This document shows, one piece after another, positions 8,991 through 16,550 of a stretch of 38,466 nucleotides of DNA. Every line of letters begins with the position of its first letter. Position 1 is the stretch's first letter. The DNA is taken from contig NZ_DAHXOI010000023.1 of NCBI RefSeq assembly GCF_027364955.1, positions 1 through 38,466 of the forward strand, given 5' to 3'. The translations under genes were made by a program, and so were the position numbers. The stretch is from Ferrimicrobium sp. (GTDB lineage Bacteria; Actinomycetota; Acidimicrobiia; Acidimicrobiales; Acidimicrobiaceae). The notes beneath the pieces were generated by a model. The model was not told where the DNA came from, did no database searches, and saw nothing but the letters and a program-made list of their open reading frames with translations.

Positions 8991-10244
8991 CTAGGCGTGT
9001 AGGAGTCGCCACCAACGGCTCGGCGGGGGTATCGCACCAGTGGTGACGATGGCAATGCGCTCGGTATGCATCGGCCAGCTGAGCACCAGATAGCCCGCGA
9101 CCGCCCCTGCAGGGCGGCCGATCAAATGGGTCGCGCTGGTGAGATGGGCATGATAGGTGATCGCTTGCCCAGGCCACAGGGCTACTTTGAGTGAGCGGGT
9201 GAGGGTGAGGTCGACGGACGATCCCACGCGCCCTAGCCAAGGAATGCGAAGGGAACCAATCCGTTGGTGAGCCCTCACCCCGTCAATGTGGACAACGCCC
9301 GCCCCAACCTCATCTGCGAGTTGCTCAGCGATGCTTGCTGCATGATGGAGTGAGGCCGGCCCCTGTTGGTTGAGGACGACGGCGATCGCCGGGAAGGAGC
9401 CGGAGGGGGACTGCTCCTCGGTGGCGATAGCGGCACAGCCGCCAGACCAAATGGTGTAGCCCGACTTGATGCCAACCACGTTGGCTGTGCCAATTCGGGC
9501 GACAATGTTGGTCAGGGTGCCAACCAGTGGCAGCGTGACCGTATGCTCGTCGACGATCTGATCGAAGACGGCGTTGCGCATGTCCATCGCGGCGATGGTT
9601 GCGACGGCTTGGGCGGTGGCTTTGGTTGCCGGGTTGAAGCCACTCGCGTCAGCAAAGTGGGTGTTGGTGAGGTCCAAGCGAGTCGCGGTTTGGTTCATCT
9701 GTGCCACAAAGGAGCGTTGAGAGCCAGCGACCCAGGATGCGAGCAGTTGGGCGACGTTGTTGGCTGAACGTGTGAGGAGCGCCTGTAGCAGCTGATATTC
9801 GCTCAGCTGTTCCCCGGCGGTCACCTCGACCGAAGACTGGTCCTCGGCGACGTCATCGTAGTATTGTTGCTCGTCCGCGGAGGTCATGGTGAGGGTCGGT
9901 CCTTGCGAACCGATGGCCAGTGGATAGCGCTCTAAGACGAGATAGGCGGTCATCAACTTTGCCAGGCTCGCAATGGGCACCGGATGTTGATTGGGGGTTG
10001 ACGCGAGAGCATTCGCGGCCAGCGAAGGGATGGCCACGGCGGCCTGCCCTTGGGTTGGCCAGTGGAACTCGGGCTGAGTGCCCGCTGCCACCAGCATGGT
10101 TGGCGGGTTGAGTGAGATCTTCAGCGGTGGGAGCGTCGCGTGCAAGCGAAACTCGAAGACGGTGCCGATGGTGAGGGCAAGAGCGCCCAAGGCGAGCATT
10201 GTGAGCAGAACCGTCCGGTGTCGTTGCAGGAAAGACGCATGCAT
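8991..10244 (-). CDS. D-alanyl-D-alanine carboxypeptidase, peptidase S11 (PBP5-like)
   Basis: A penicillin-binding serine peptidase that trims the terminal D-Ala from peptidoglycan stem peptides. The three active-site motifs are visible in order: SLAK (nucleophile S93, K96), SAN (160-162) and KSG (260-262, in place of the commoner KTG). A single membrane helix at about residues 13-30 anchors it with the catalytic domain outside. The C-terminal 130 residues (after about 285) would be the beta-rich PBP5-type extension; it includes a Gly/Pro-poor segment IGRPAGAVAGYLVLSWP. The gene is divergent from the DUF5318-rpsF operon and convergent with the desaturase. Confidence 0.9.
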   Translation of the reverse strand: MHASFLQRHRTVLLTMLALGALALTIGTVFEFRLHATLPPLKISLNPPTMLVAAGTQPEFHWPTQGQAAVAIPSLAANALASTPNQHPVPIASLAKLMTAYLVLERYPLAIGSQGPTLTMTSADEQQYYDDVAEDQSSVEVTAGEQLSEYQLLQALLTRSANNVAQLLASWVAGSQRSFVAQMNQTATRLDLTNTHFADASGFNPATKATAQAVATIAAMDMRNAVFDQIVDEHTVTLPLVGTLTNIVARIGTANVVGIKSGYTIWSGGCAAIATEEQSPSGSFPAIAVVLNQQGPASLHHAASIAEQLADEVGAGVVHIDGVRAHQRIGSLRIPWLGRVGSSVDLTLTRSLKVALWPGQAITYHAHLTSATHLIGRPAGAVAGYLVLSWPMHTERIAIVTTGAIPPPSRWWRLLHA

Positions 10245-10414
10245 TTGGGTGCCAAGGCTAGCATGCCCAACGATACGATTGGTGTCTCCTGGTTGTTGGT
10301 GAGCGTCGGGTCAATGGGCTAGCGTTACCGCGATGTGCGCCTGGTGGGTACCGAGGTTAAGACTTGTCCTCATTCGTATGACTAGAGTTGGGCCCATCGG
10401 GGTATGGTGGATCC

Positions 10415-10807
10415 ATGGGAGAAGCCGACCCACAGAGGTCTCGCCGGTCAAGCTTCGATGGTCCGTCACTGGATCTGCGGCTCCTGCGCGCACGTGTCCT
10501 TGGCGATCTGCGACGAGGGAGCCTTGGTCGTGTTGACGTGTGTGATGCCGATAGACAACTTCTTGATGCTGCTGCGAGCTTTGGCGTTGTCTTGCGCGAC
10601 GCGTGTCCGGTCTGTGATCAAGAGGCACTGCGTCACGTTGCGTACGGCTTTGGTAAAGGGCTGCCGGCCAGTGGCCAAGTGGTGGGTGGCCTGCTCAGCG
10701 ACTCCTCGATGCTCGGCGTGAGCGACCTTAACGTATGCATTGTTGAGGTCTGTATGGCCTGTCGTTGGAACTTCCTCATCGAACGAAGGTTCAAGCGAAC
10801 CAAATAG
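10415..10807 (+). CDS. DUF5318-family conserved actinobacterial protein (130 aa)
   Basis: The product ends with a two-pair cysteine arrangement, CPVC near residue 66 and CMACRWNFLIER near residue 115, which looks like a zinc ribbon and is the hallmark of a small family found upstream of rpsF in many actinobacteria. The ATG at 10415 is preferred over the upstream TTG because it begins MGEADPQRSRRSSFDG, the usual start of the folded part. It is the first gene of the rpsF-ssb-rpsR-rplI-dnaB cluster, 190 bases before rpsF. Function is unknown; position suggests a link to ribosome or replication. Confidence 0.75.
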   Translation: MGEADPQRSRRSSFDGPSLDLRLLRARVLGDLRRGSLGRVDVCDADRQLLDAAASFGVVLRDACPVCDQEALRHVAYGFGKGLPASGQVVGGLLSDSSMLGVSDLNVCIVEVCMACRWNFLIERRFKRTK

Positions 10808-10997
10808 GCGAGCGGCGCGCCAAGGGTGCAGTGCAGCCGAACCTGAACCACTAGTCTGTCTTCGATCGATTCCTGTTGTAGGGGTCGTTGTATTGCTTTC
10901 CTGCTCCTTGCACCATCCTTTGGTGGTGTGGTCACTTGGCAGTGTTGTCATCTGACAGAGGAGTCCTGGTGAAGAGCCTGGTCCATAGGAGGTACCT

Positions 10998-11333
10998 TTG
11001 AGAACATATGAGCTAGCCCTGATTACTGACTCCTCGCTTGAGGAGGCGGTTCGTGATGGCGTGACTGAACGAGTCGAGTCGATTATCACGACCGCTGGTG
11101 GGTCGATTGGCGAGAAGGCGACGTGGGGACGTCGGACCCTCATCTATCCCATCGCTCACCATCTTGAGGGATTCTATTCATTCCACCGGTTTCAAGCTGA
11201 ACCGGCGACGGTGACGGAACTCGATCGAGTTCTCTCTATTGCTGATGAGGTCCTCCGCTTCAAGATCGTTCGCCTTCCCGAGCGTGCGATAGAGTCAGGA
11301 AAGGCGCCGCTCCTCAAAGGAGCAGCGCGCTAA
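10998..11333 (+). CDS. rpsF: 30S ribosomal protein S6
   Basis: 111 residues, normal for S6. The sequence begins MRTYELALITDSSLEE and contains GRRTLIYPIAHHLEGFYSFHRF and EVLRFKIVRLPER, all diagnostic of S6. It binds S18 on the small-subunit platform. The start is a TTG at 10998, 5 nt after the strong site AGGAGG (10987-10992). It opens the run rpsF-ssb-rpsR-rplI-dnaB. The leader (10808-10997) contains a small hairpin TGTCA-TC-TGACA, but I do not recognise the S6:S18 autoregulatory leader motif with confidence. Confidence 0.97.
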   Translation: MRTYELALITDSSLEEAVRDGVTERVESIITTAGGSIGEKATWGRRTLIYPIAHHLEGFYSFHRFQAEPATVTELDRVLSIADEVLRFKIVRLPERAIESGKAPLLKGAAR

Positions 11334-11354
11334 GACACGAGGACAGGAGAAAAT

Positions 11355-11819
11355 ATGTCCGCCGGAAATACTGTTACCTTGATTGGCAATCTCACCAAGG
11401 AGCCAGAACTTCGTTTCACGTCGCAGGGTTTGGCTCAGACCACATTTTCCATCGCCGTCAACCGGCGTCGGATGAATCAGCAAACGCAGGATTGGGAGGA
11501 GTCCACCTCCTTTTTTGAGGTAGTTTGCTGGCGTGAACTCGCTGAGAATGTGGCCGAGAGTCTCGAAAAGGGATCTCGTGCCGTTGTCACTGGCCGCCTT
11601 GAACAGCGGACATGGGAGACCCCCGATGGTGACAAGCGATCCAAGATACAGGTCATAGCCGATGAGGTTGGTCCTTCGCTTCGGTGGGCGACCGCCCAGG
11701 TGACCAAGGCAGATCGGCGTACCGGAGGCGCTGGCGACGGTGGTGGCCGTAACGTGGCACAAGCGAGTGTGCCTGAGCCGTCGATTGGAAGTTTTAACTA
11801 CGATGAGGAGCCGTTTTAA
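11355..11819 (+). CDS. ssb: Single-stranded DNA-binding protein
   Basis: 154 residues. The OB fold occupies residues 1 to about 110: [66 protein letters not shown] short flexible linker of Gly/Ala/Arg follows, and the protein ends in the acidic tip DEEPF, the site that binds replication and repair partners. It protects single-stranded DNA at forks; the co-operonic DnaB helicase acts at the same place. It starts 21 bases after rpsF, with AGGAGA as ribosome site. Confidence 0.97.
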   Translation: MSAGNTVTLIGNLTKEPELRFTSQGLAQTTFSIAVNRRRMNQQTQDWEESTSFFEVVCWRELAENVAESLEKGSRAVVTGRLEQRTWETPDGDKRSKIQVIADEVGPSLRWATAQVTKADRRTGGAGDGGGRNVAQASVPEPSIGSFNYDEEPF

Positions 11820-11821
11820 AA

Positions 11822-12232
11822 ATGGGTAAGAACGCGACGAAGAAGCGGCCGGTCCGCAAGGAGTCCGCTGATGCGCTCAAGAAATTTAAGAAAAAGCCAT
11901 GTAGTTTTTGTCTGAGCAAGACTGAATGGATCGACTATAAGGACGTGGAGTTACTCCGTCGCTACATCAGCGATCGCGCTAAGATTCGCGCGCGTCGAGT
12001 CACCGGCAACTGTACGCAGCACCAGGCCGAGGTGGCCAATGCCATCAAGGTGGCGCGCGAATTGGCCTTATTACCATATCTTGCCCGACCGACCAACGAC
12101 CGGGAGCGCGGTGCTGGCGGCGGTGGCCGCGGCCGCAACACTGACCGTCGTGTCCGTAATGAGGATGTCGATGACGTTGTCGATGTTGATGATGACACCC
12201 AAGAGGACGAGTCGCAAGAGGAGGAGGAGTAG
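11822..12232 (+). CDS. rpsR: 30S ribosomal protein S18 with long acidic C-terminal extension
   Basis: Residues about 18-92 are a normal S18 with the zinc-type ligands kept: C27 and C30 (CSFC), C64 and H67 (GNCTQHQ). S18 is usually about 75-85 residues, but this protein is 136. After the core (ending near LLPYLARP) come a Gly/Arg-rich linker and about 25 residues almost entirely Asp, Glu, Val and Gln ([22 protein letters not shown] within it). The reading frame is clean and the tail is followed directly by rplI, so this is not a sequencing frameshift into a neighbour. The GAG codons ending the tail also form the purine-rich site in front of rplI. The tail's role is unknown. Confidence 0.95.
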   Translation: MGKNATKKRPVRKESADALKKFKKKPCSFCLSKTEWIDYKDVELLRRYISDRAKIRARRVTGNCTQHQAEVANAIKVARELALLPYLARPTNDRERGAGGGGRGRNTDRRVRNEDVDDVVDVDDDTQEDESQEEEE

Positions 12233-12234
12233 GC

Positions 12235-12684
12235 ATGGAGCTCATTCTCCGTCAACCAATCACCGGTCTCGGCCGACGAGGTGATCATGTCAGGGTCGCT
12301 GATGGGTACGCCCGCAACTATCTGCTCCCCAAAGGGTTGGCCCTGGTGGCCACACCAAAGGTAGCACAACAGGCAGAATCGATGCGCAAAGCCTCCGCCG
12401 AGAAGCATCAGCGCGAACTTGAGGCTGCATCAGAGCTGGCGTCGCAGCTGGTAGCCCTCGAGATCAGTGTTGCGAAGCGATCCTCACGAGATGGTAAGCT
12501 TTTTGGGTCCGTCACGACCGGCGAGATCGCTGAGAAGGTGACGGAACTCTCGGGTGTCAGCATCGATCGTCATCAGGTCAATATGTCGGAGCCAATCAAG
12601 ACGACGGGGACCTTCTCCGTTCCGATCCGGCTGCATCCTGAGGTCGAAGTGGCGATCAACGTCGAAGTCATCGCCGAATCATAG
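12235..12684 (+). CDS. rplI: 50S ribosomal protein L9
   Basis: 149 residues, the standard L9 length. The N-terminal rRNA-binding domain is clear: MELILRQPITGLGRRGDHVRVADGYARNYLLPKGLA. A long central helix (about residues 40-75) leads to the C-terminal domain with KLFGSVTTGEIAE. The ATG starts 2 nt after the S18 stop codon, and its Shine-Dalgarno sequence is the GAGGAGGAGGAG run that encodes the end of S18, so the two genes should be translationally coupled. Confidence 0.97.
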   Translation: MELILRQPITGLGRRGDHVRVADGYARNYLLPKGLALVATPKVAQQAESMRKASAEKHQRELEAASELASQLVALEISVAKRSSRDGKLFGSVTTGEIAEKVTELSGVSIDRHQVNMSEPIKTTGTFSVPIRLHPEVEVAINVEVIAES

Positions 12685-12696
12685 ACGAAGCATTCC

Positions 12697-14460
12697 ATGG
12701 CGGCGCGTGAGTCGAGAGCGATTAGTGAGACTCGGGTACCGCCACATAGCGTAGAGGCTGAGGACTCGCTCGTTGGGGCGATGCTGCTCTCGCGTGATGC
12801 GATTAGCGAAGCGGTCGAACTTGTCAAAGAAGATGATTTTTTTCAGCCTTCGCTGCATCATATCTTCGCTGCACTATGGCAGCTCTACACCGCTGGGGAT
12901 CCAACCGATGTGGTCTCTGTCTCGGATCAGCTCAAGCGTTCAGGGGTGCTCGAACAGGTAGGCGGGACGGAGAAGCTGTTGCTGCTACAGGCCTCGACGC
13001 CAGCCATTGCGAGCGCGGCACGCTACGCCCAGATTGTGCGTGACTACTCGCTCCTGCGACGGCTCATCGCTGCGGCCACCGAGATCGCTGAGCAGGCCTA
13101 TGCCTCACCTAACGATGTCCAGGAGATTGTAGACTACGCAGAGGCACGCATCTTTGATGTCGCCAAAGGGAATAATACCGACAATGCGGTGGTCATCCGC
13201 GATGTCCTGTGGGAGGCGCTCGAAGAGCTTGAGGAGCTTTACGCCCAAGGTGGGAACCAGACCAAGACGGCTTCCACAGGCTTTAGGGATCTCGATGAGA
13301 AGCTCTCCGGGCTCCATCGGTCGAACCTGATCATCGTAGGTGCTCGCCCTGGTATGGGAAAGACCTCTTTTGCGCTATCGATGGCCTCGAAGGTGGCGGA
13401 GAACTCGGAGGACCCGGTGCTGATCTTCTCACTCGAGATGAGTCGCATCGAGATCGGCCAACGTCTGCTGGCGGGAGAAGCGAGAGTCGACTCGATGAAG
13501 ATCCGTAGCGGGCGCCTCGTCGAGCGTGAGTGGGACCGTATCTCGCACGCTGCGGGCCGTTTGGCGGAGCGCAAGATCTTTATCGATGATGATCCCAATA
13601 TCACCGTGTTGGATATCCGCGCGCGATCGCGTCGACTGAAGGCTAATGAGGGGCTCTCACTGGTGATGATCGACTACCTCCAGCTCATGTCGTCCAGAAA
13701 GAACGTGGAGTCACGTCAGGTTGAGGTCTCCGAGATCTCGCGAGGGCTTAAGCTTCTCGCTCGAGAGCTCGATGTGCCGGTGATTGCGCTCTCTCAGCTC
13801 TCTCGTAACTTGGAGAGTCGTTCGGATAAGCGGCCGTTGTTGGCCGATCTGCGGGAGTCAGGTTGTCTGGCTTGGGATACGCACGTTCAGCTAGACGACG
13901 GCACCACGGAGACAATTGGGATGCTGTGGGCCAAAGGCACCCAGCAGTTTGGGCTGTTGTCCGCGACGCCAGGGGCCGAACCGTTGCATTCGGTTGCCAA
14001 ACGAGTGGTTGCCACTGGGGTCAAACCACTGGTCCGGATTGAGTTCGATGACGGCACCCACCTCGATGCCACCACCAATCATCCTCTCGCGACCCCGCAA
14101 GGATTTGTGCGTGTCAAGGCGCTGAAAGTCGGCGATCGGGTGATCGCTCTCGATGAGCGAGCGGCCACGATAACGAAGGTGATCGTTGCTCTTGCACCGT
14201 TACCGCCGGAGTTGGTCTTTGATATCGAGGTGCTCGAGAGTCACTGTTTCTACGCGAACGGTGCACTCGTGCATAACTCGCTGGAGCAGGACGCGGATAT
14301 CGTCATGTTTATCTATCGAGATGAGGCGTATCGTCCGGACAGCCCTGACCGTGGTGTCGCTGAGATTATCATCGCAAAGCACCGCAGCGGCCCTGTGGGA
14401 ACGGTACATCTCGCCTTTATGGAGAACTGGGCGCTTTTCGCCGATATCGCGCAAGGATAG
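12697..14460 (+). CDS. dnaB: Replicative DNA helicase DnaB, interrupted by an in-frame intein
   Basis: The spliced helicase would be 449 residues, normal for DnaB. The N-terminal DnaG-interacting domain begins at PPHSVEAEDSLVGAMLLS. The RecA-like motor has Walker A GARPGMGKT (215-223), the Walker B region VMIDYLQLM (about 324) and the ISRGLKLLARELDVPVIALSQLSR segment. At LLADLRESG the frame enters a 138-residue intein (residues 390-527) and returns at SLEQDADIVMFIYRDE, the conserved end of the ATPase core. DnaB loads on and unwinds the fork, so growth requires intein splicing. It is the last gene of the rpsF operon, 12 bases after rplI. Confidence 0.97.
   Translation: MAARESRAISETRVPPHSVEAEDSLVGAMLLSRDAISEAVELVKEDDFFQPSLHHIFAALWQLYTAGDPTDVVSVSDQLKRSGVLEQVGGTEKLLLLQASTPAIASAARYAQIVRDYSLLRRLIAAATEIAEQAYASPNDVQEIVDYAEARIFDVAKGNNTDNAVVIRDVLWEALEELEELYAQGGNQTKTASTGFRDLDEKLSGLHRSNLIIVGARPGMGKTSFALSMASKVAENSEDPVLIFSLEMSRIEIGQRLLAGEARVDSMKIRSGRLVEREWDRISHAAGRLAERKIFIDDDPNITVLDIRARSRRLKANEGLSLVMIDYLQLMSSRKNVESRQVEVSEISRGLKLLARELDVPVIALSQLSRNLESRSDKRPLLADLRESGCLAWDTHVQLDDGTTETIGMLWAKGTQQFGLLSATPGAEPLHSVAKRVVATGVKPLVRIEFDDGTHLDATTNHPLATPQGFVRVKALKVGDRVIALDERAATITKVIVALAPLPPELVFDIEVLESHCFYANGALVHNSLEQDADIVMFIYRDEAYRPDSPDRGVAEIIIAKHRSGPVGTVHLAFMENWALFADIAQG
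13864..14277 (+). mobile_element. DnaB mini-intein (138 aa, no homing endonuclease)
   Basis: The intein begins with Cys1 (CLAWDTHVQLDDG, block A), has block B with the T-x-x-H signature (TTNHPLATPQGF), block F (LVFDIEVLESHCFYANG) and ends VHN, followed by Ser as the +1 extein residue. All catalytic residues for splicing (Cys1, block-B His, penultimate His, terminal Asn, +1 Ser) are present. Blocks C-E and H of a LAGLIDADG endonuclease are missing and the gap between the splicing halves is short, so this is a naturally minimal intein that cannot home on its own. It sits between RESG and SLEQDAD, the same site used by the cyanobacterial Ssp DnaB intein. Codon use looks like that of the host gene. 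Confidence 0.95.
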
Positions 14461-14516
14461 GCGACCCGGTGGCGCTATGGACTACGCTGCGGGACTGTGT
14501 GATGCGCGCCGGTTGA

Positions 14517-15212
14517 TCAGTTGCAGGCCTGGTGCTGGCCGATACGGTCTTGGTTGATACGGTCTTGGCCGATGCGGTGCTGGCGTTCACTCGTCGTCCT
14601 CGCTATGGCAGGGCGCAGCGTGGTGCTTGGGGCCTGTCCATCTCCGAACGCAGAACCGGTCAACAGCTCGGAGAGTGAGTAGATGAGCAGAATCGCAAAG
14701 CCAAACTGAAAGAGCACCTCGCCAGGCATCAAGACGTTGATGCCGTTGTCGGGCAGTGAGAACATCGCTAGGAGACCACCGACAAACTGGATGACGATCA
14801 TTGCCCAGTTCAGCCAGCTATGGACGTAGCGCAGCGTAATCCAGATGGAAAGGCCGAGCTGGACCAAGAAGAGGGCAGCCCCAAAGGTCATGTGCGCCCA
14901 ATTAAAAAAGGTGTTCCAGGTGTAGGGGGTGAGCATGACGCCGGCCATCAGGATCCCAATCGCAAAAAAAGCTGCCCTCACGGTAGCCAACGGTTGGACC
15001 CCGCGAGGCAAGTGGTTGCCCAGGTGTACGACCAGCCAAATACAGATCAAGAAGCCGATCGCCAGCGGGAAGAAGGTCGCAAGGTGAACGAGGTAGTAAC
15101 TGATGCCGTAGACGTTGACTTCGTAAGTTGGCAAGATGATGCCATCGACCAGAAGGGCGCCAAAGAGAGCAAGGTAGGCGGCCATCAGAACTTTGATCGC
15201 GTGCTCTCTCAT
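14517..15212 (-). CDS. Multi-pass membrane protein, unknown function (231 aa)
   Basis: About six hydrophobic helices: residues 8-25, 37-62, 73-95, 108-126, 135-153 and 163-180. The rest is a polar C-terminal tail of about 50 residues ending in a short repeated motif (RIGQDRINQDRIGQ). The ATG at 15212 is preferred because GGAGGT lies just upstream; the open frame extends 22 codons further without support. The pattern of short loops and paired aromatic/His residues (YYLVHLATFF, WNTFFNWAHMTFG) might suit a cofactor-binding membrane protein, but no family is recognised. It is convergent with dnaB. Confidence 0.65.
   Translation of the reverse strand: MREHAIKVLMAAYLALFGALLVDGIILPTYEVNVYGISYYLVHLATFFPLAIGFLICIWLVVHLGNHLPRGVQPLATVRAAFFAIGILMAGVMLTPYTWNTFFNWAHMTFGAALFLVQLGLSIWITLRYVHSWLNWAMIVIQFVGGLLAMFSLPDNGINVLMPGEVLFQFGFAILLIYSLSELLTGSAFGDGQAPSTTLRPAIARTTSERQHRIGQDRINQDRIGQHQACN
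14531..14585. repeat. 15-bp tandem repeat, about 3.7 copies, in coding DNA
   Basis: Units GGTGCTGGCCGATAC, GGTCTTGGTTGATAC and GGTCTTGGCCGATGC follow one another, then a partial copy. They lie in frame near the 3' end of the membrane-protein gene and encode Arg-Ile-(Gly/Asn)-Gln-(Asp/His) units. Such in-frame repeats can change copy number by slippage without breaking the gene. Confidence 0.75.
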
Positions 15213-15414
15213 CGTACCTCCTGTCCTTGGGTCTACAACCCCACGTCCTCGCCCCCCGTATCTAATTGTACTATACAACCACTATACCACAAGCAAGCGA
15301 CTGGTGTCATTTACGCGCGGTGAGCGAGTCGGCTGGGGAGCATGAGAGCTGCCATGCGGCCATAACTTGGCAACGTGGCGACCTCGGCTAGACTGGCGTT
15401 CCGGAGGATGCTAC

Positions 15415-15846
15415 TTGAGAGTCATTTGGGAGAGGTTGAGAACTGAGGATCGAGTCCTCTCGGTCTGCGTGGTAGCTATCGCGATCACCCTGTTCCTTCC
15501 TTGGCATACGTACGCGATTCTGAGCATCACTGGTACGACCGATGGCTTTCATAGTTGGGGATTCCTGACGGCGCTTGGAGTGCTGTTGCTCGCATTTGTG
15601 CTCACCTCAGATGGCGAGTTCTTTACTCGGCACACCCCTCGGATATCGCTTGGTTCGTGGAGGGTGATCGGGGCGGCGTTGATGTTCGGTGGGGCTGCGC
15701 TGTACCTGACGATTGGACCTGGATCGTATCACTCGACTGAGGTTCCGGTGGCGTATGGGCCCTCCTACGGGGTTTATTTGGCATTCTTAATAGGGTTGGC
15801 GGCGTTGTTGTTGACGTTCCGCCAGGGAAGGAAATCGATATCTTGA
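15415..15846 (+). CDS. Four-helix membrane protein, unknown function (143 aa)
   Basis: Start TTG at 15415 is chosen for GGAGG (15403-15407) 7 nt upstream; an earlier in-frame TTG at 15367 lacks a ribosome site and sits where the promoter may be. Four hydrophobic segments are visible: residues about 13-32, 45-63, 78-96 and 113-130. The first loop contains WHTYAILSITGTTDGFHSWG, the sort of extracytoplasmic loop seen in small uncharacterised actinobacterial membrane proteins. The stop codon overlaps the start of the lipoprotein gene (TTGA), so the two are very likely co-translated and work together at the membrane. Confidence 0.65.
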   Translation: MRVIWERLRTEDRVLSVCVVAIAITLFLPWHTYAILSITGTTDGFHSWGFLTALGVLLLAFVLTSDGEFFTRHTPRISLGSWRVIGAALMFGGAALYLTIGPGSYHSTEVPVAYGPSYGVYLAFLIGLAALLLTFRQGRKSIS

Positions 15847-16550
15847 AGAAGTTGCTTTTAGCGATCCCTCTAGGGGGACTTTTACTCGCAGCCTGCGGCT
15901 CGACCAGTACGAGCAATCCGGTGAGTGCCGGTGCGGCGACGTTAACGAACCAGGAGGTTCACTTCTGTTTCGTCACCCAGGCCACGAGTGGCGCTGATAG
16001 CACGCAGCTTCAGGGTTGTGGCGATCAGAACTACGACGCCCACCTCGCCTCGGCAAACCTGACAAGTTCAGTCAGTCTCTCTGGCCAGAGCCAGAGCGAG
16101 AAGGTTGGAGTGGAACGTATCGGCACGACCGAGTGGGTCTACTTCAAGAAGAAGTGGTACGCGCAGAAGGAGCCATTCCCAGCATCATCGCCAGGTTCGA
16201 TCTCTTCGCTGCTGCGCGCCACGCCGAGCGTAAAGAAGGTTGCAGGTATCAAAGTCCTGGGGCAGTCGACCACCGGTTACCAGGGAGTCTTTACCGCCGC
16301 TGACTTCAAGGCGCATAAGAAGGCGCTCACTTCGTCGATGGCGACCTCGTTAACTGGCCTCAAGAGCGATACCTTCACCGCGTATGTCAATAACAAAGGC
16401 CAGGTTGTTCAAGTGAACCAGACGGAGTTGGTGACCTCGTCGAGCACGAAGGTAACAGTAACCTCCACCGTTCAGTTCTCCCACTTTGGCGAGAAGGTAG
16501 CGATCAAAAAGCCGTCTGCGAGCGAGATCTCGAAGGGTTCACCGACCTAG
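15843..16550 (+). CDS. Secreted lipoprotein, LppX/LolA-like shape (235 aa)
   Basis: A classic lipoprotein signal (KKLLLAIPLGGLLLAACGS) places the lipid-modified cysteine at about residue 18. The mature part has alternating short beta-like segments (VGVERIGTTEWVYFKKKWYA; TFTAYVNNKGQVVQVNQTEL; VTVTSTVQFSHFGEKVAIKKP), like the half-barrel of LppX/LprG or LolA proteins that carry lipids or sense the envelope. That likeness is by pattern only. Start TTG overlaps the upstream stop by 4 bases. The 3' end overlaps the convergent antiporter gene by 12 bases. Confidence 0.75.
   Translation: MKKLLLAIPLGGLLLAACGSTSTSNPVSAGAATLTNQEVHFCFVTQATSGADSTQLQGCGDQNYDAHLASANLTSSVSLSGQSQSEKVGVERIGTTEWVYFKKKWYAQKEPFPASSPGSISSLLRATPSVKKVAGIKVLGQSTTGYQGVFTAADFKAHKKALTSSMATSLTGLKSDTFTAYVNNKGQVVQVNQTELVTSSSTKVTVTSTVQFSHFGEKVAIKKPSASEISKGSPT

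Noticed and set aside
10808-10997. S6:S18-binding leader RNA before rpsF
   Set aside because: Position is right, but the known motif could not be recognised by eye.
12100-12232. S18 tail as a frameshift artefact
   Set aside because: The frame is continuous, ends right before rplI with its ribosome site in place, and no alternative frame gives a normal S18 end followed by spacer.
15271-15290. Tandem TATAGT motifs as a strong promoter of the six-helix protein
   Set aside because: Several overlapping -10/-35 choices exist and none stands out, so no specific promoter is called.
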